DNA of 64,000 nt from Cytophagales bacterium (GTDB taxonomy: Bacteria; Bacteroidota; Bacteroidia; Cytophagales; Flammeovirgaceae): the NCBI GenBank assembly GCA_025056215.1, contig JANWWC010000001.1, positions 62,001 through 126,000 of the forward strand, given 5' to 3'. A program made the translations under genes and the position numbers. The notes under the pieces are model-generated. The model saw only the letters and a list, made by a program, of their open reading frames with translations. It was not told the DNA's origin and did not search any database. Shown piece by piece: positions 26,672 to 37,900 of the stretch; within the stretch, counting starts at the first letter, position 1, and the number at the start of each line of letters is the position of its first letter.

Positions 26672-28450
26672 TTACAGCTTAACAGTCAAGTAAGGCATTC
26701 GTGCCTTTATATCTGGGTCCTGAATGAGGCTTAGGATCTCCTCCTCAATTTTGCAAAAATAAGAAAATAATTTTGTATTTTTCATATAACTTAACCCACT
26801 TTCTTTGAGTTTATCCCATAGGTCTCGCTCGGCTGTATAATAAACTACTTGGTAATCGGCAACATTTGCTTTTTCAGCAGCTATTTTGATAGCAGTTAAA
26901 ATTCCTCCTTCTATATCTACTAATCCATTTTTAAGCGCTTGATTTCCTGTCCAGATTCTTCCTTCTGCTACGGCAAGCAGTTTTTCAAGAGGAAGATTTC
27001 GGTCTTTTGCTGCTTTTTGTGTAAATGTCTCATAGCTTTTTTCTACTTGTTGTTGGATAATATTTCTTTCTGTCTCGGTAAGAGGCCGAAATCCTTCTGC
27101 AATATCCGCAAACTTTCCTGTTTTAACATTGTCAAAAGTAATACCTAATTTTTCTTTGAAGAAATCTTGAGTATTGAATAAGATAGCAAAAATTCCAATA
27201 GAACCTGTGATAGTGTTAGGAAGTGCTACAATAGAATCGCAAGCCATCGCCATATAATATCCTCCAGAAGCAGCTACATCGGATAAAGAAGCAATTACAG
27301 GTTTGACTTCAGATGTTAAATGGATTTCTCTCCACAGATTGTCAGAGGCTAAAGCGCTTCCTCCAGGTGAATTGATGCGCAAAACAATCGCTTTTACTGT
27401 ACTATCTTTGCGCAATTTTTGCAATTGCCTAACGAAGTTAATTGAACTAATTTGATTAGGTTGATTTCCTGCATAAACAATTTCTCCTTCAGCGACTAAT
27501 ACTGCAATCTTAGAAGAAAAGGATCGCTTGATCTCTGTTTCAGAAGCAATTATTTTGCGATAATAGTTTTCTGCAGAAATAAATCTGATATCTTGGTTTT
27601 CCGAAATTTGTAATAGATCTTGGATTCTTTTTAAAACCTGATCATAATAAAGTTTTTCGGTAACGAGCCCATAACTTACAGCTTCATCAGCAGAGCGAAC
27701 TAACATTTCATCAGCAACTTTCCAGAGTGTTTGTAAGTTTTTTTGACGGCTTTTTGATATATTTTGTAAGTAAGTGAGATAAAGAGAATTTACATACGAA
27801 AGCGTTTGTTCGCGATTGTTTTTGCTCATTTTATCAAGTAAAAAAGGTTCTACAGCACTTTTATAAGCGCCTACTCTGAAAATTTCAGGTTTTATTCCTA
27901 ATTTTTCGAATGTGCCTTTCAAAAATACAGATTCTACTGAATAACCATTAAATTCTAAAAATCCTTCGGGATGTAAATAAATTTCATCTGCTACAGAGGC
28001 GATATAATACGCCGATTCTGACATAAATTCGCCATACGCAATTACAAACTTGTCTTTTTTTTGAAAATCTTCTAATGCTTTTCGGATTTCTTCAAGGGAA
28101 GCACTTTGCAAATTTACCGTATTGAGATGCAATAAGATTCCTTTGATTTGGCTGTTTTCGCTAGCGTGTCGAATTACATCATGAATATCTAAGAGTCCAA
28201 TAGGAGTTTCAGTTTCATCTCCTATTAAAAAATTAAGCATTTCAAGAGGATCATCGTCGTCAGATTTTTCTTTAATCTCTCCTGAAAGAGTAATTTTTAG
28301 TACGGATTTATCATCGAAGTCTTGAATGATTTGAACCTTTGTAGCAATTCCTATAAGGATTATCAATCCTATAAAGCTGATAGCTAAAAAAATGGTTAGT
28401 GCAATAAAAAATCCTATAATAACAGCAATAATTTGTTTGATAAAATTCAT
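26672..28450 (-). CDS. sppA: Signal peptide peptidase SppA, 67K type
   Basis: This 592-residue protease has one N-terminal membrane segment and two tandem SppA domains. The catalytic Lys is in GAYKSAVEPFLLDKMS (residues about 203-218) and the Ser is in DVAASGGYYMAMACD (about 390-405); GSIGIFAIL follows. It degrades signal peptides left in the membrane after secretion. Both dyad residues are present and the length matches the double-domain form of E. coli. The STAS-like gene follows. Confidence 0.94.
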   Translation of the reverse strand: MNFIKQIIAVIIGFFIALTIFLAISFIGLIILIGIATKVQIIQDFDDKSVLKITLSGEIKEKSDDDDPLEMLNFLIGDETETPIGLLDIHDVIRHASENSQIKGILLHLNTVNLQSASLEEIRKALEDFQKKDKFVIAYGEFMSESAYYIASVADEIYLHPEGFLEFNGYSVESVFLKGTFEKLGIKPEIFRVGAYKSAVEPFLLDKMSKNNREQTLSYVNSLYLTYLQNISKSRQKNLQTLWKVADEMLVRSADEAVSYGLVTEKLYYDQVLKRIQDLLQISENQDIRFISAENYYRKIIASETEIKRSFSSKIAVLVAEGEIVYAGNQPNQISSINFVRQLQKLRKDSTVKAIVLRINSPGGSALASDNLWREIHLTSEVKPVIASLSDVAASGGYYMAMACDSIVALPNTITGSIGIFAILFNTQDFFKEKLGITFDNVKTGKFADIAEGFRPLTETERNIIQQQVEKSYETFTQKAAKDRNLPLEKLLAVAEGRIWTGNQALKNGLVDIEGGILTAIKIAAEKANVADYQVVYYTAERDLWDKLKESGLSYMKNTKLFSYFCKIEEEILSLIQDPDIKARMPYLTVKL

Positions 28451-28466
28451 ATTGTAAAAATTTGCG

Positions 28467-28497
28467 CAAGCATATAAAATTAGCAGGATTTTATCAA
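28467..28497 (-). promoter_or_regulatory. Possible promoter for sppA
   Basis: On the minus strand TTG (28495-28497), 20 nt, then TATGCTTG (28467-28474): seven of eight bases fit TAnnTTTG. It would start transcription just before the ATG at 28450. Confidence 0.35.
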
Positions 28498-28503
28498 TAA
28501 AAA

Positions 28504-29511
28504 TTATATGAACAACTTTTTGAGTGCTTGGCGGTTTATTTTACCTGTTGAAGTAATGGGAAATTGTTCTATGTAAAAAATTTCTTTTGGAGCATGATAA
28601 GGTGGCAGATGTTTTTTAAGAAAGGAAAGCAATTCATCAGAATTGATTTGAAATCGGAAAGACGATTCTATTACTAAAACTAGTTTTTCGCCATAAAGTT
28701 CGTCAGGTTGTGAACTAACTGCAAATATAGGTATTTTCTCGTGTTGTTGAAAATAAGTTTCTACTTGTTTCTCAACCACTTCGGGTTGGATTTTGATTCC
28801 TCCAGAGTTAATAATGTTATCTGCTCTTCCGATGATTTTGAAAAAACGCTTATTTTCTTGGAGTTCTACTACGTCCCGAGTTGTAATCCATTGAAAATTG
28901 GTTACGTCTCCGAAAATTTCTAAACATCCTTCGTCGTTGGTGCGAAGTTGCACGTTGGGTAAAGCAACGAAGAAGTTTTGTTTATCAGAACCATTTAATT
29001 TTTGTAAAGCAATATGAGAGACTGTTTCAGTCATACCGTAAGTTGCCCAAACTTCGACAGATAAAGATTGAAGCTTTTGGACAACTCTTTCAGGGAGAGC
29101 AGCTCCTCCCACGAGAACTTTTTTCATGCGATTAAGTTTTATTACACTTTCAGGATCTTGCAAAATATTTTGAAGTTGCAACGGAACAAATGCTGCAAAA
29201 TCAACTTGTTCCTCAAGTTTTATAAGAGGATTGGAAGAAGGTTCCACTACAATAGGCTTCATGCCAACAATAAGGCAGCGTGCCAACATCATTATGCCTG
29301 CAGTGAATTGCAAAGGAAGACAAATAAGTGCTTTAAATTCGCTCGAAAGTTGCAGTGCTTTTTGTGTAGCGTTCACACTGGCTTGAATTTGTGAACGCGT
29401 CGCTATGATTGGCCTAGGCTCTCCTGTTGAACCAGAAGTGCGCATTATAAACTCTTGTTTGCCTGCTAACCAATCTACTACAAAAGGATGATTTTTCCAG
29501 TCATATTTCAT
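28504..29511 (-). CDS. menE: MenE-like acyl-CoA ligase (AMP-forming)
   Basis: This 335-residue enzyme has the adenylate-forming signature MRTSGSTGEPRPI (residues 23-35), WATYGMTETVSHIAL and the C-terminal lid with ITSTGKINRQALKK. Total length is short, lacking the large N-terminal part of most ANL enzymes, as in Bacteroidota o-succinylbenzoate-CoA ligases of menaquinone synthesis. No other men gene is in the window, so the specific substrate is inferred. It overlaps the upstream glycosyltransferase gene by 11 nt. Confidence 0.8.
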   Translation of the reverse strand: MKYDWKNHPFVVDWLAGKQEFIMRTSGSTGEPRPIIATRSQIQASVNATQKALQLSSEFKALICLPLQFTAGIMMLARCLIVGMKPIVVEPSSNPLIKLEEQVDFAAFVPLQLQNILQDPESVIKLNRMKKVLVGGAALPERVVQKLQSLSVEVWATYGMTETVSHIALQKLNGSDKQNFFVALPNVQLRTNDEGCLEIFGDVTNFQWITTRDVVELQENKRFFKIIGRADNIINSGGIKIQPEVVEKQVETYFQQHEKIPIFAVSSQPDELYGEKLVLVIESSFRFQINSDELLSFLKKHLPPYHAPKEIFYIEQFPITSTGKINRQALKKLFI

Positions 29512-30448
29512 TTTCTATAAAATAACGCGGTCTTTGTTTTACTTCTTGATAAATCTTGCCGATGTATTCTCCTATGATTCCAATTCCTAATAATTGAATT
29601 CCTCCTAACAAATACATAGGTAGTACAGTAGAAGTCCAACCGGGAACTACTTTGTTTTCGAGATAGCTTTTAAGAGCATACAAACTGAGTGCAATGCTTA
29701 TCAAAAAAATGCTGAAGCCGAGCCAAGTAACAATTCTCAAAGGCTTCACACTCAGCGACGTGACACCTTCAAGAGCAAAAGCTATCATTTTAGCGAGAGA
29801 ATATTTGCTTTTCCCTTGTTTTCTTGGCAATCTGTCGTAGTATACGCAGGCAGAACAAAATCCTAATAAAGGATATATTCCGCGTAAAAATAAATTAGTT
29901 TCTTTAAATTGCTCTAAATATTTTACTACTTTTGAAGAAGTGAGTCGAAAGTCGGCGTGATTTTCAATAATAGAAACTCCTAACCATTGCATAAATTTAT
30001 AAAACAGAATAGCAGAATATTTTTTAAAAAAACTGTCGGTTTTTCTCTTTTTTCTTACACCATATACGATTTCTACATTTTGTTGAAAAAGTTGAACCAT
30101 TTCTACGATAGTACGATAATCATCTTGTAGGTCGGCGTCGAGTGTAATTACGCAATCGTAATGAGGTTGAAAATGTAGCATACCTGCTAAAAGTGCAGTT
30201 TGGTGTCCCTGATTGCGGCTAAGTCGAATGGCTTTTAAATTGTACTGAGGGTGTTGAAAATGATATTCTCGGATATTTTGCCACGTAGCATCTGTGCTTC
30301 CATCGTCTACAACTGCGATAAAAGAAGAAGGCGCTACTAGTTGGTTTTCTATCAAGTTTTGCAAAAAAACAAACAATTCGTCGAGTGATTGGTTGATAAT
30401 GAGATCTTCGTTATAACAAGGAATAAGTATGCAAATTCTTTTTGGCAT
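29501..30448 (-). CDS. GtrB/DPM1-like family 2 glycosyltransferase
   Basis: This 315-residue membrane protein has a GT-A domain (ILIPCYNEDLIINQSL, VVDDGSTDATW, LDADLQDD) and two C-terminal transmembrane segments (about 235-300). The pattern fits polyprenyl-phosphate glycosyltransferases such as GtrB or ArnC, which load a sugar onto undecaprenyl phosphate at the inner membrane. DADLQDD supplies the metal-binding Asp. It begins the two-gene unit with menE, overlapping it by 11 nt. Confidence 0.9.
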   Translation of the reverse strand: MPKRICILIPCYNEDLIINQSLDELFVFLQNLIENQLVAPSSFIAVVDDGSTDATWQNIREYHFQHPQYNLKAIRLSRNQGHQTALLAGMLHFQPHYDCVITLDADLQDDYRTIVEMVQLFQQNVEIVYGVRKKRKTDSFFKKYSAILFYKFMQWLGVSIIENHADFRLTSSKVVKYLEQFKETNLFLRGIYPLLGFCSACVYYDRLPRKQGKSKYSLAKMIAFALEGVTSLSVKPLRIVTWLGFSIFLISIALSLYALKSYLENKVVPGWTSTVLPMYLLGGIQLLGIGIIGEYIGKIYQEVKQRPRYFIENEI

Positions 30449-30534
30449 AAAGAAAGATTTTTAAGAAAACATTTTAAAAATAATTGATTTTTGAACCAAA
30501 AATTTTTAAATTTTAAAAGTCAAAAAAAGCTACG

Positions 30535-30708
30535 ATGGAACGGTATTACAAGGAACGGTTCGGCAAAGTAAAAATCTTTTGTCCACTTACTTGTTGGGAT
30601 TTTATGCAATTTGGCAATCAAAAAAATACCGAAATAGATAAAGCTAAGCTTTCTGAGACTGCAGCAAAAATTCGTGATCGCGTTCGCAATAGGCAGAATA
30701 ATACCTGA
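30535..30708 (+). CDS. Hypothetical 57-residue protein upstream of metH
   Basis: An ATG at 30535 opens a 57-codon frame ending TGA at 30708. The peptide starts MERYYKERFGKVKIFCPLTC, then WDFMQFGNQKNTEIDKAKLS, and ends with a basic helical stretch (KIRDRVRNRQNNT). The composition looks like a real protein rather than random frame: mixed charge, an amphipathic C-terminus and no low-complexity runs. I do not recognise it. The gene sits between a divergent glycosyltransferase and metH, 66 nt before the metH start. Confidence 0.45.
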   Translation: MERYYKERFGKVKIFCPLTCWDFMQFGNQKNTEIDKAKLSETAAKIRDRVRNRQNNT

Positions 30709-30735
30709 ATAACCTAATAAAACTCATTTTTTGAT

Positions 30736-30743
30736 TAATTTTG
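30736..30743 (+). promoter_or_regulatory. -7 promoter element for metH
   Basis: TAATTTTG matches TAnnTTTG. Transcription from about 30750 supports the metH start at 30774 and not the TTG at 30741. No matching -33 box is seen, and I see no cobalamin or SAM riboswitch. Confidence 0.4.
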
Positions 30744-30773
30744 CGTGTGTATGAAATACGCAAAACGCTTTGT

Positions 30774-33512
30774 ATGTCGTCATCAAGATTTATTCCTAAG
30801 CATGATTTGCCCCCTCTCAAACTCAGCGGATTGGAACCCTTAATTATTACTCCTGAATCTAGCTTTGTAAATATTGGAGAAAGGTGCAACGTGACAGGCT
30901 CTAAAAAATTTCTTCGTCTTATTAAAGAAGAAAACTACTCGGAAGCTTTAGCTATTGCGCGCGAACAGGTCGAAAACGGCGCTATGATACTCGACGTAAA
31001 CATGGACGAAGGTATGATAGATGGTAAAGCTGCTATGGTTCGTTTTTTAAATTTGTTAGCAGCAGAGCCTGATATTGCACGTGTTCCTATCATGATAGAT
31101 TCATCAAAATGGGAAATTATCGAAGCGGGCCTGAAATGTGTACAAGGAAAGTGCATAGTAAATTCGATTAGTTTGAAGGGAGGAGAAGAAGAATTTATTC
31201 GGCAGGCTAAAACAATCAGAAAGTTTGGAGCGGCTGTTGTAGTGATGGCTTTTGATGAAATCGGACAAGCGGATACGTTCGAAAGAAGAATTCAAATTTG
31301 TGAACGCGCTTATAAAATCTTAGTGAATAAAGTAAAATTTCCTCCGCAAGACATTATTTTTGACCCTAATATTTTTCCTGTAGCGACTGGCATGGAGGAA
31401 CATCGCAAAAATGCCATCGATTTTTTTCGGGCTACACGATGGATACGCGAAAATTTGCCAGGTGCTCATGTTTTGGGGGGTGTAAGCAATGTCTCTTTTT
31501 CGTTTCGCGGAAACGACCGCGTACGAGAAGCCATGCATGCTGCTTTTTTATACCATGCTATTAACGAAGGAATGGATATGGGAATCGTTAACCCCCAGCA
31601 ATTAGAAGTATACGACGAGATTCCTAAAGATTTATTAGAACATATTGAAGATGTACTCTTAGACAGACGAGATGACGCTACCGAGCGCCTTATGGCATTT
31701 GCAGAAACGCTCAAAGGCGCATCAAAAGAGAAGAATAGCGCTGAAGAGCTATGGAGAAGCAATACAGTAGAAAAACGTTTGGAATATGCTCTTGTAAAAG
31801 GTATTGATGCTTATATCGAGCAAGATGTAGAAGAAGCGAGGCGAAAATACTCGCGCCCGCTGCACGTGATTGAAGGTCCTTTAATGGATGGCATGAATGT
31901 GGTAGGAGATTTGTTTGGCGCTGGAAAAATGTTTTTGCCTCAGGTGGTGAAATCGGCGCGCGTTATGAAAAAAGCGGTTGCTTACCTTCTTCCTTTTATG
32001 GAAGCCGAAAAAGAAGCTCTTAAAGCTAAAGGTGTGTTCAACGAATCTGAAAAGCCTCCTAAAATTTTGTTGGCTACGGTCAAAGGAGATGTTCACGATA
32101 TCGGAAAAAATATTGTAGGAGTAGTGTTAGCTTGTAATAATTTTGAAATTATCGATTTAGGCGTAATGGTTCCAAAAGAAAAAATTCTCGATGAAGCTCA
32201 AAAACATCAAGTAGATATTATTGGGCTTTCTGGACTTATTACGCCTTCTCTTGATGAAATGGTAGAGGTTGCTAAAGAAATGGAGCGAAGATGTATGAAA
32301 ATTCCTCTTCTTATAGGGGGAGCTACTACATCGAGAGCACACACAGCTGTAAAGATTGATCCTGTTTATTCGGGTGCTGTAGTTCATGTGCTTGATGCTT
32401 CTAAGTCTGTGCCAGTAGCTACTGTTTTTACGAGCAAGGACCCCAAAGTAAAGCAAGAAGCTCGCAATGAAATTAAAGCTGAATACGAACGTTTCAGACA
32501 AGACTATTACAAACGGCAAGGAACTAAAAACTATATTTCTCTTGCAGAAGCGCGCGCTAATAAATTCAAAATTGATTGGTATAGCCAAAAGATTAAAAAG
32601 CCTAGCTTTTTAGGAATCAAGGTATTCGACAATTATTCTTTAGAAGAATTAGTCAACTATTTTGATTGGACTCCGTTTTTTCAATCATGGGAGTTGGCAG
32701 GAAAGTTTCCTGATATTCTTTGCGACAAAGTGGTAGGAGAGGAGGCTACGCGCCTTTACCAAGACGCTCAAAAAATGCTTCAAATGATTGTAGAAAACAA
32801 GCTCTTTTGCGCAAAGGCTGTAATAGGCTTCTTCCCTGCTAACACCATTCGAGACGACGATATTGCTATTTATGCCGATGATGAGCATCGAACAGAAATT
32901 GTTTATGTCTTGCATCATCTTCGCCAGCAGATCAAAAAAGCAAGTGGGAGTCCTAATTATTGTTTAGCTGATTTTATTGCTCCTGCTGAAACAGGTATCA
33001 AAGACTATATTGGTGCTTTCGTAGTAACAGGGGGAATAGGTGTAGAAGAACTAGCGCGCAAATACGAAAAAGAGCTCGACGATTACCATAGCATCATGGT
33101 CAAAGCTCTTGGCGACCGTTTTGCAGAAGCTTTTGCAGAACGCATGCATGAGCGCGTCCGCAAAGAATTTTGGGGTTATGCTCCTGATGAAAATTTTACT
33201 AACGAAGAGTTAATCGCTGAAAAATACATAGGCATTCGACCTGCGCCTGGCTATCCAGCTTGCCCCGATCATTTAGAAAAAGCTACCCTCTTTCGAATGC
33301 TACAAGCTACCGAACATACAACGGTTTACCTAACAGAGAATTACGCCATGTATCCGGCTTCCTCCGTGAGCGGTTGGTATTTTGCAAATGAAAATGCACG
33401 CTACTTCGGGCTAGGCAATATTGCACAAGACCAAGTAAAAGACTATGCAGAGCGAATTGGTAGAACTGTCGAAGAAACAGAAAAATGGCTGAGCAGCATT
33501 CTAGCCTATTGA
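30774..33512 (+). CDS. metH: Methionine synthase (cobalamin-dependent) lacking the homocysteine-binding domain
   Basis: This 912-residue protein (from the ATG at 30774) holds the last three of the four MetH modules. The pterin domain starts at [16 protein letters not shown]; the helical cap and B12 domain follow ([19 protein letters not shown], cobalamin His; [14 protein letters not shown]); the reactivation domain ends with [15 protein letters not shown], which binds S-adenosylmethionine. The N-terminal zinc-dependent homocysteine S-methyltransferase domain (about 330 residues) is missing, as in Bacteroidota where it is a separate protein. The partner is not in this window. Its stop overlaps the convergent TolC-like gene by 7 nt. 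Confidence 0.96.
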   Translation: MSSSRFIPKHDLPPLKLSGLEPLIITPESSFVNIGERCNVTGSKKFLRLIKEENYSEALAIAREQVENGAMILDVNMDEGMIDGKAAMVRFLNLLAAEPDIARVPIMIDSSKWEIIEAGLKCVQGKCIVNSISLKGGEEEFIRQAKTIRKFGAAVVVMAFDEIGQADTFERRIQICERAYKILVNKVKFPPQDIIFDPNIFPVATGMEEHRKNAIDFFRATRWIRENLPGAHVLGGVSNVSFSFRGNDRVREAMHAAFLYHAINEGMDMGIVNPQQLEVYDEIPKDLLEHIEDVLLDRRDDATERLMAFAETLKGASKEKNSAEELWRSNTVEKRLEYALVKGIDAYIEQDVEEARRKYSRPLHVIEGPLMDGMNVVGDLFGAGKMFLPQVVKSARVMKKAVAYLLPFMEAEKEALKAKGVFNESEKPPKILLATVKGDVHDIGKNIVGVVLACNNFEIIDLGVMVPKEKILDEAQKHQVDIIGLSGLITPSLDEMVEVAKEMERRCMKIPLLIGGATTSRAHTAVKIDPVYSGAVVHVLDASKSVPVATVFTSKDPKVKQEARNEIKAEYERFRQDYYKRQGTKNYISLAEARANKFKIDWYSQKIKKPSFLGIKVFDNYSLEELVNYFDWTPFFQSWELAGKFPDILCDKVVGEEATRLYQDAQKMLQMIVENKLFCAKAVIGFFPANTIRDDDIAIYADDEHRTEIVYVLHHLRQQIKKASGSPNYCLADFIAPAETGIKDYIGAFVVTGGIGVEELARKYEKELDDYHSIMVKALGDRFAEAFAERMHERVRKEFWGYAPDENFTNEELIAEKYIGIRPAPGYPACPDHLEKATLFRMLQATEHTTVYLTENYAMYPASSVSGWYFANENARYFGLGNIAQDQVKDYAERIGRTVEETEKWLSSILAY

Positions 33513-34921
33513 TAGCCCCCTCCCAGTGCGCGATAAATGCCTACCTTAGAAAACAATAAGCGCCGCTTTGCTTCGGCTAATTCTAGTTTGGCGTTAAGAG
33601 CTTCTCGTTGAGTAAGCAGAACTTCCATGTAATCTGCACGTGCAAAGCGATATAAGTTACTGGCTATATCAATAGATTCGTTTAAAATTTCTACTTCTTT
33701 TTGTTTGGTTTTATAACTATCTTGAAAATTTTGGATAGAAGCTAACTGGTTCAAAACATCTACAAATGCGTTCAGAATAGTTTGTTGGTAGTGATAGAGC
33801 GCCTGAAGTTGGCGCGCATTTGCTTGTAGATAGACGGCTTTAATAGCATTTCGGTTGATGAGTGGGGATAAAATTTCTCCTCCAATTCTGTAGAGAATAG
33901 AGTGAGGCTCAAAGATGTATTTAGGGCTAAATGCCTGAAAGCCAGCACTTGCAACAAGGCGAAGAGATGGATAAAAGTTTGCCTTTGCAATTTCTACATC
34001 TAATTTTGACGCTTTTAGTTCTAACTCTGCGCGTTTAATATCTGGTCTGTTAGAAAGAAGTTGAGAAGGAAGACCTATTTCTATTGAATCAAGTGATAGT
34101 TCAAAAAATGATTTTGAATTTCTTTCGATAGGCTGCGGAAAGCGTCCTAACAAAAAATTGATTCGATTTTCTGTTTGAACAATTTGCTGTTTGATCTCAA
34201 AAGCTAAGTTTTTAGTGTTAAAAACTTGTGCTTCAAATCGATTTACCGCTAATTGTGTTACTTTAGCATTTTCTTTTTCTTGTTTTATGATTTGATAAGC
34301 ATTTTCTTGAATAGTAGCATTTTGTTGAATGATTTCTAGTATGTTATCCAATGCTAATAGTTCATAATACAGCGATGCAATTTCAGCTACCAAATTAGTT
34401 ACTAAAAAGTTTCTCCCTTCTTGGGAAGCCATGTACCGCATAACTGCCGATTTTCGGGCGTTTCGTAATCTTTTCCAAATGTCTATTTCCCAAGAAGCAA
34501 CCGTTCCGACCATCAAATCCGAAAACGGAGTAGGGAACGGTTTGTTAGGCAAAATATTAAGTTGATTTTCTAAAGCTCCGTTGCGGGTATACTTTCCTAC
34601 TTTATCCAACTCTGCATTTGAGCGAAGTTCTACAAAAGGAAGGTATTCTCCCTTACGAGCTTTTATCTCACTTTTTTGGATCTCAATTTCTTGTAGAAAA
34701 ATTTTTAACTCTTGGTTTTGCTCTAATGCGGTTTCGATGAGGTTTTGCAAGTATTTATCGCCGAAATAATCTTTCCATGAAATTAATCCTATATTTTTAG
34801 AAGAAGTATCTTGTTGAAATTGAGGAGGTAATTCTGAAAAAGATGAAGTTTGTGTAAAAAGTTGTGGTACGCATGAAGATAGCACCGCAACTTTCACGAA
34901 AAGCATAAAAATGTTTTTCAT
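33506..34921 (-). CDS. TolC/NodT-family outer membrane efflux lipoprotein
   Basis: This 471-residue protein has a lipoprotein-like signal (lipobox LSSC, Cys about residue 17) and two repeats of the outer membrane efflux fold. Long amphipathic helices ([40 protein letters not shown]) are typical of NodT/OprM channels. It is the exit duct of the RND system encoded upstream; its ATG overlaps the stop of the pump gene by 4 nt. Confidence 0.93.
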   Translation of the reverse strand: MKNIFMLFVKVAVLSSCVPQLFTQTSSFSELPPQFQQDTSSKNIGLISWKDYFGDKYLQNLIETALEQNQELKIFLQEIEIQKSEIKARKGEYLPFVELRSNAELDKVGKYTRNGALENQLNILPNKPFPTPFSDLMVGTVASWEIDIWKRLRNARKSAVMRYMASQEGRNFLVTNLVAEIASLYYELLALDNILEIIQQNATIQENAYQIIKQEKENAKVTQLAVNRFEAQVFNTKNLAFEIKQQIVQTENRINFLLGRFPQPIERNSKSFFELSLDSIEIGLPSQLLSNRPDIKRAELELKASKLDVEIAKANFYPSLRLVASAGFQAFSPKYIFEPHSILYRIGGEILSPLINRNAIKAVYLQANARQLQALYHYQQTILNAFVDVLNQLASIQNFQDSYKTKQKEVEILNESIDIASNLYRFARADYMEVLLTQREALNAKLELAEAKRRLLFSKVGIYRALGGGYQ

Positions 34922-37900
34922 TTTTTGTGATGTTTGAAAAATGTTTTGACCTTATGGAGAAAAGATTCTTTTTCAATTGCTTGATGTACAATTTCTTCGG
35001 AGAGTGGCTCTAAGGATTCGTCGCGAATAAGCTTTCTACCTTCATTAAGAGTTCCAAAGATATAATACAAGCCAGGCACGATAATGAGTCCAAAAATAGT
35101 TCCGGTGAGCATACCTCCTAAAGCCGAAGCGCCGATGGTTCGATTCCCAATAGCAGCAGCGCCAGTAGCGCGTACTAATGGAATCAAGCCTACAACAAAA
35201 GCAAATGAAGTCATCAGAATAGGGCGAAATCGCATTTTTGCTCCTTCAATTGCTGCTTGAAGAACCGGAAGCCCTTGTTGATTTCGCTGAACAGCGTATT
35301 CTACGATAAGAACCGCATTTTTTCCTAATAGCCCTACAAGCATAATCAATCCTATTTGAGCATAAATATCATTAGCCAAGCCCATTATTTTGAGCAAAAA
35401 GAAAGAACCAAAAATACCCGGAGGGAGAGAAATCAAAACTGCCCACGGAAGAATAAAACTCTCATACTGAGATGCCAACACTAAATACACAAATATTAAT
35501 ACTATTGCAAAAATGTAAATGCTTTCGTTGCCTCTTTTTACTTCGTCGTAAGAAAGCCCTTCCCAAGCAATATCATATCCTTGAGGAAGAGTCTGCTTAG
35601 CAACTTCTTGGATAGCCTTAATTGCTTGGCTAGTAGTATATCCTTCAGAAGGTACTCCTCGAATGAAAGATGCTGTATATAAATTAAATCGCGTGATTTC
35701 ATTAGGTCCTTGTGTTTTTCTAAGCGTCATAAACGAGGAGTAAGGAACCATTTCCCCTTTTTCATTTTTTACAAATAGTTTTAGTAAGTCTGATGGCAAG
35801 CGGCGGTACTCAGGCGATGCTTGGGTGTAGACTTTAAAAAAGTTGTTAAAACGCGTAAATCCTTGTTCGTAAGTGCTTCCAATGAGAATATTTAAGTTTT
35901 CCATTGCTTTGCCGATAGAAACTCCTTTTTGCATAGCTGTCTGGTTATCAATTAAAATCTCGTATTGAGGATAATTAGCAGCGTAAAAAGTAAATAATCC
36001 GCTCAATTCTTTTCTTGCTTTTAATGCTTCCATGAATTGCGTATTAACTTTGTCGAACTCTTGATAATCTACAGTAGGATTTTTATCGAGTAGCACGAGT
36101 GAAAATCCTCCCGATGAACCGTATCCAGGCACAGCAGGTGGTTCAAAAAATTCTATGATTGCTCCAAAGTCTTTAGTTTTTTCTTCTAATTCTTCTATAA
36201 TTTCTTTGACAGATTGCTCTCTTTGATGCCAAGGCTTTAAATTAATCAGACATGTTCCTGCATTAGAGCCTCGCCCTTCTGTAAGAATTTCGTATCCTGC
36301 TAATGAAGTTACAGATTGAATACTTTCAATTTCTTTAGCTATTCTTTGAAGTTGTTGAGATACTTCGTTTGTACGTTCTAAAGTTGAGCCAGGCGGTGTC
36401 TGAATGATGGCATAAATCATCGCTTGGTCTTCGCTTGGAATAAAGCCTGAAGGTAAAAATTCATTTACAACATAAATGAGCACAAGAAAAATCAATAAAA
36501 TGATTCCTGTAAGCCAACGTCGATGCGTAATTTTTTCCAAAAGTTGTGTATATTTTTTTGTCAAACTTTCAAAATGATGATTGAAACTTATCAAAAAACG
36601 GTTGATAAGAGTTTTTTTAGCAAACCTTTCATGTTTATGTTTTAAAATCATAGCAGAAAGTACAGGTGTGAGCGAGAGTGCAATAATTCCTGAAAGCACA
36701 ATAGCACTTGCCATCGTAATAGAAAACTGCCTATAAAACACTCCTACAGGACCTGGCATAAAGGTAATCGGTACAAATACTGAAACCATTACAAGTGTAA
36801 TAGCAATAACAGCTCCGCTAATTTCGGAAAGTACTTTTTTAACTGCTTTTAATGGTGGTAAATGTTCTGATTCCATTTTTTCATAAACTGCTTCTACTAC
36901 TACGATTGCATCATCTACTACAATTCCAATAGCGAGTACCAAAGCAAAAAGAGTTATCAAATTAATGGTAAGGCCAAAACTTTTCATGAAAATAAATGCA
37001 CCGACAAGTGAAATAGGAACTGCAATGATAGGAATAAGAGTAGAACGAAAATCTCCTAAAAACACAAAGACCACAAGAGCAACGAGAATAAATGCCTCAA
37101 CAAGCGTTTGCAATACTTTTTGGATAGACGCATCTACAAACTTGGAAACATCGTAGCTAATTTCGTAATCCATGCCAGGTGGAAAATCTTTTTTCAGCTC
37201 AGCGAGTTTAGCTTTTGTTTGTGCGATGACTTCTTGGGCGTTGCTGCCTACGTTTTGTTTGAGAACAATAGAAGCAGAGGGATATCCGTCCTTGTTAGAA
37301 TAGATGTTGACAAATTCGCTTCCCAGTTCTACATAGCCTATATCTTTTAGCTTCAGCACTTCTCCCTCGGGAGTTGCTCGGATAATAATGTCTTCATATT
37401 CTTCTGGTTTATTGAATCTGCCTCGATAGACAAGTACATATTCAAGGGATTGCGGTGTTTTTCCTGAGCTTTGACCAAGTCTTCCAGGTCTTCCAATAAT
37501 ACTTTGCTCTCCTATAGCTTCCATCACTTCTTCTGTAGAAACATTGTAGGCACGCATCCTATCGGGATTGAGCCAAATTCGCATGGCGTATTGTCGGCTT
37601 CCTAAAATCTGGGCTCTTCCCATGCCTTTAATGCGTTGGATTTCTGGAAGAATTTTTACATAAGCGTAGTTAAATAAAAATTTTTCGTCGGCATTAGGGT
37701 CTGTGCTATACAGATTTACATACATCAACATACTAGGCTGAATCGGCGTGATAATAACACCTTCTCTTTGTACTAATGGAGGAAGATTGCTCATCACTTG
37801 GTCTACTCTTGTTTTGATATTGACGACTGCAGCATTAGGGTCTGTTCCAGGCTCAAAAACTACTTGAATGGTGGCTTCTCCAGCACTGGTTGCACTCGAT

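Noticed and set aside
30449-30773. Cobalamin or SAM riboswitch before metH
   Set aside because: No B12-box or SAM-aptamer core is visible, and a -7 box at 30736 leaves only about 24 nt of leader.
32157-32588. Minus-strand 143-codon ORF within metH
   Set aside because: Antisense to the B12-binding domain of metH; no independent support.
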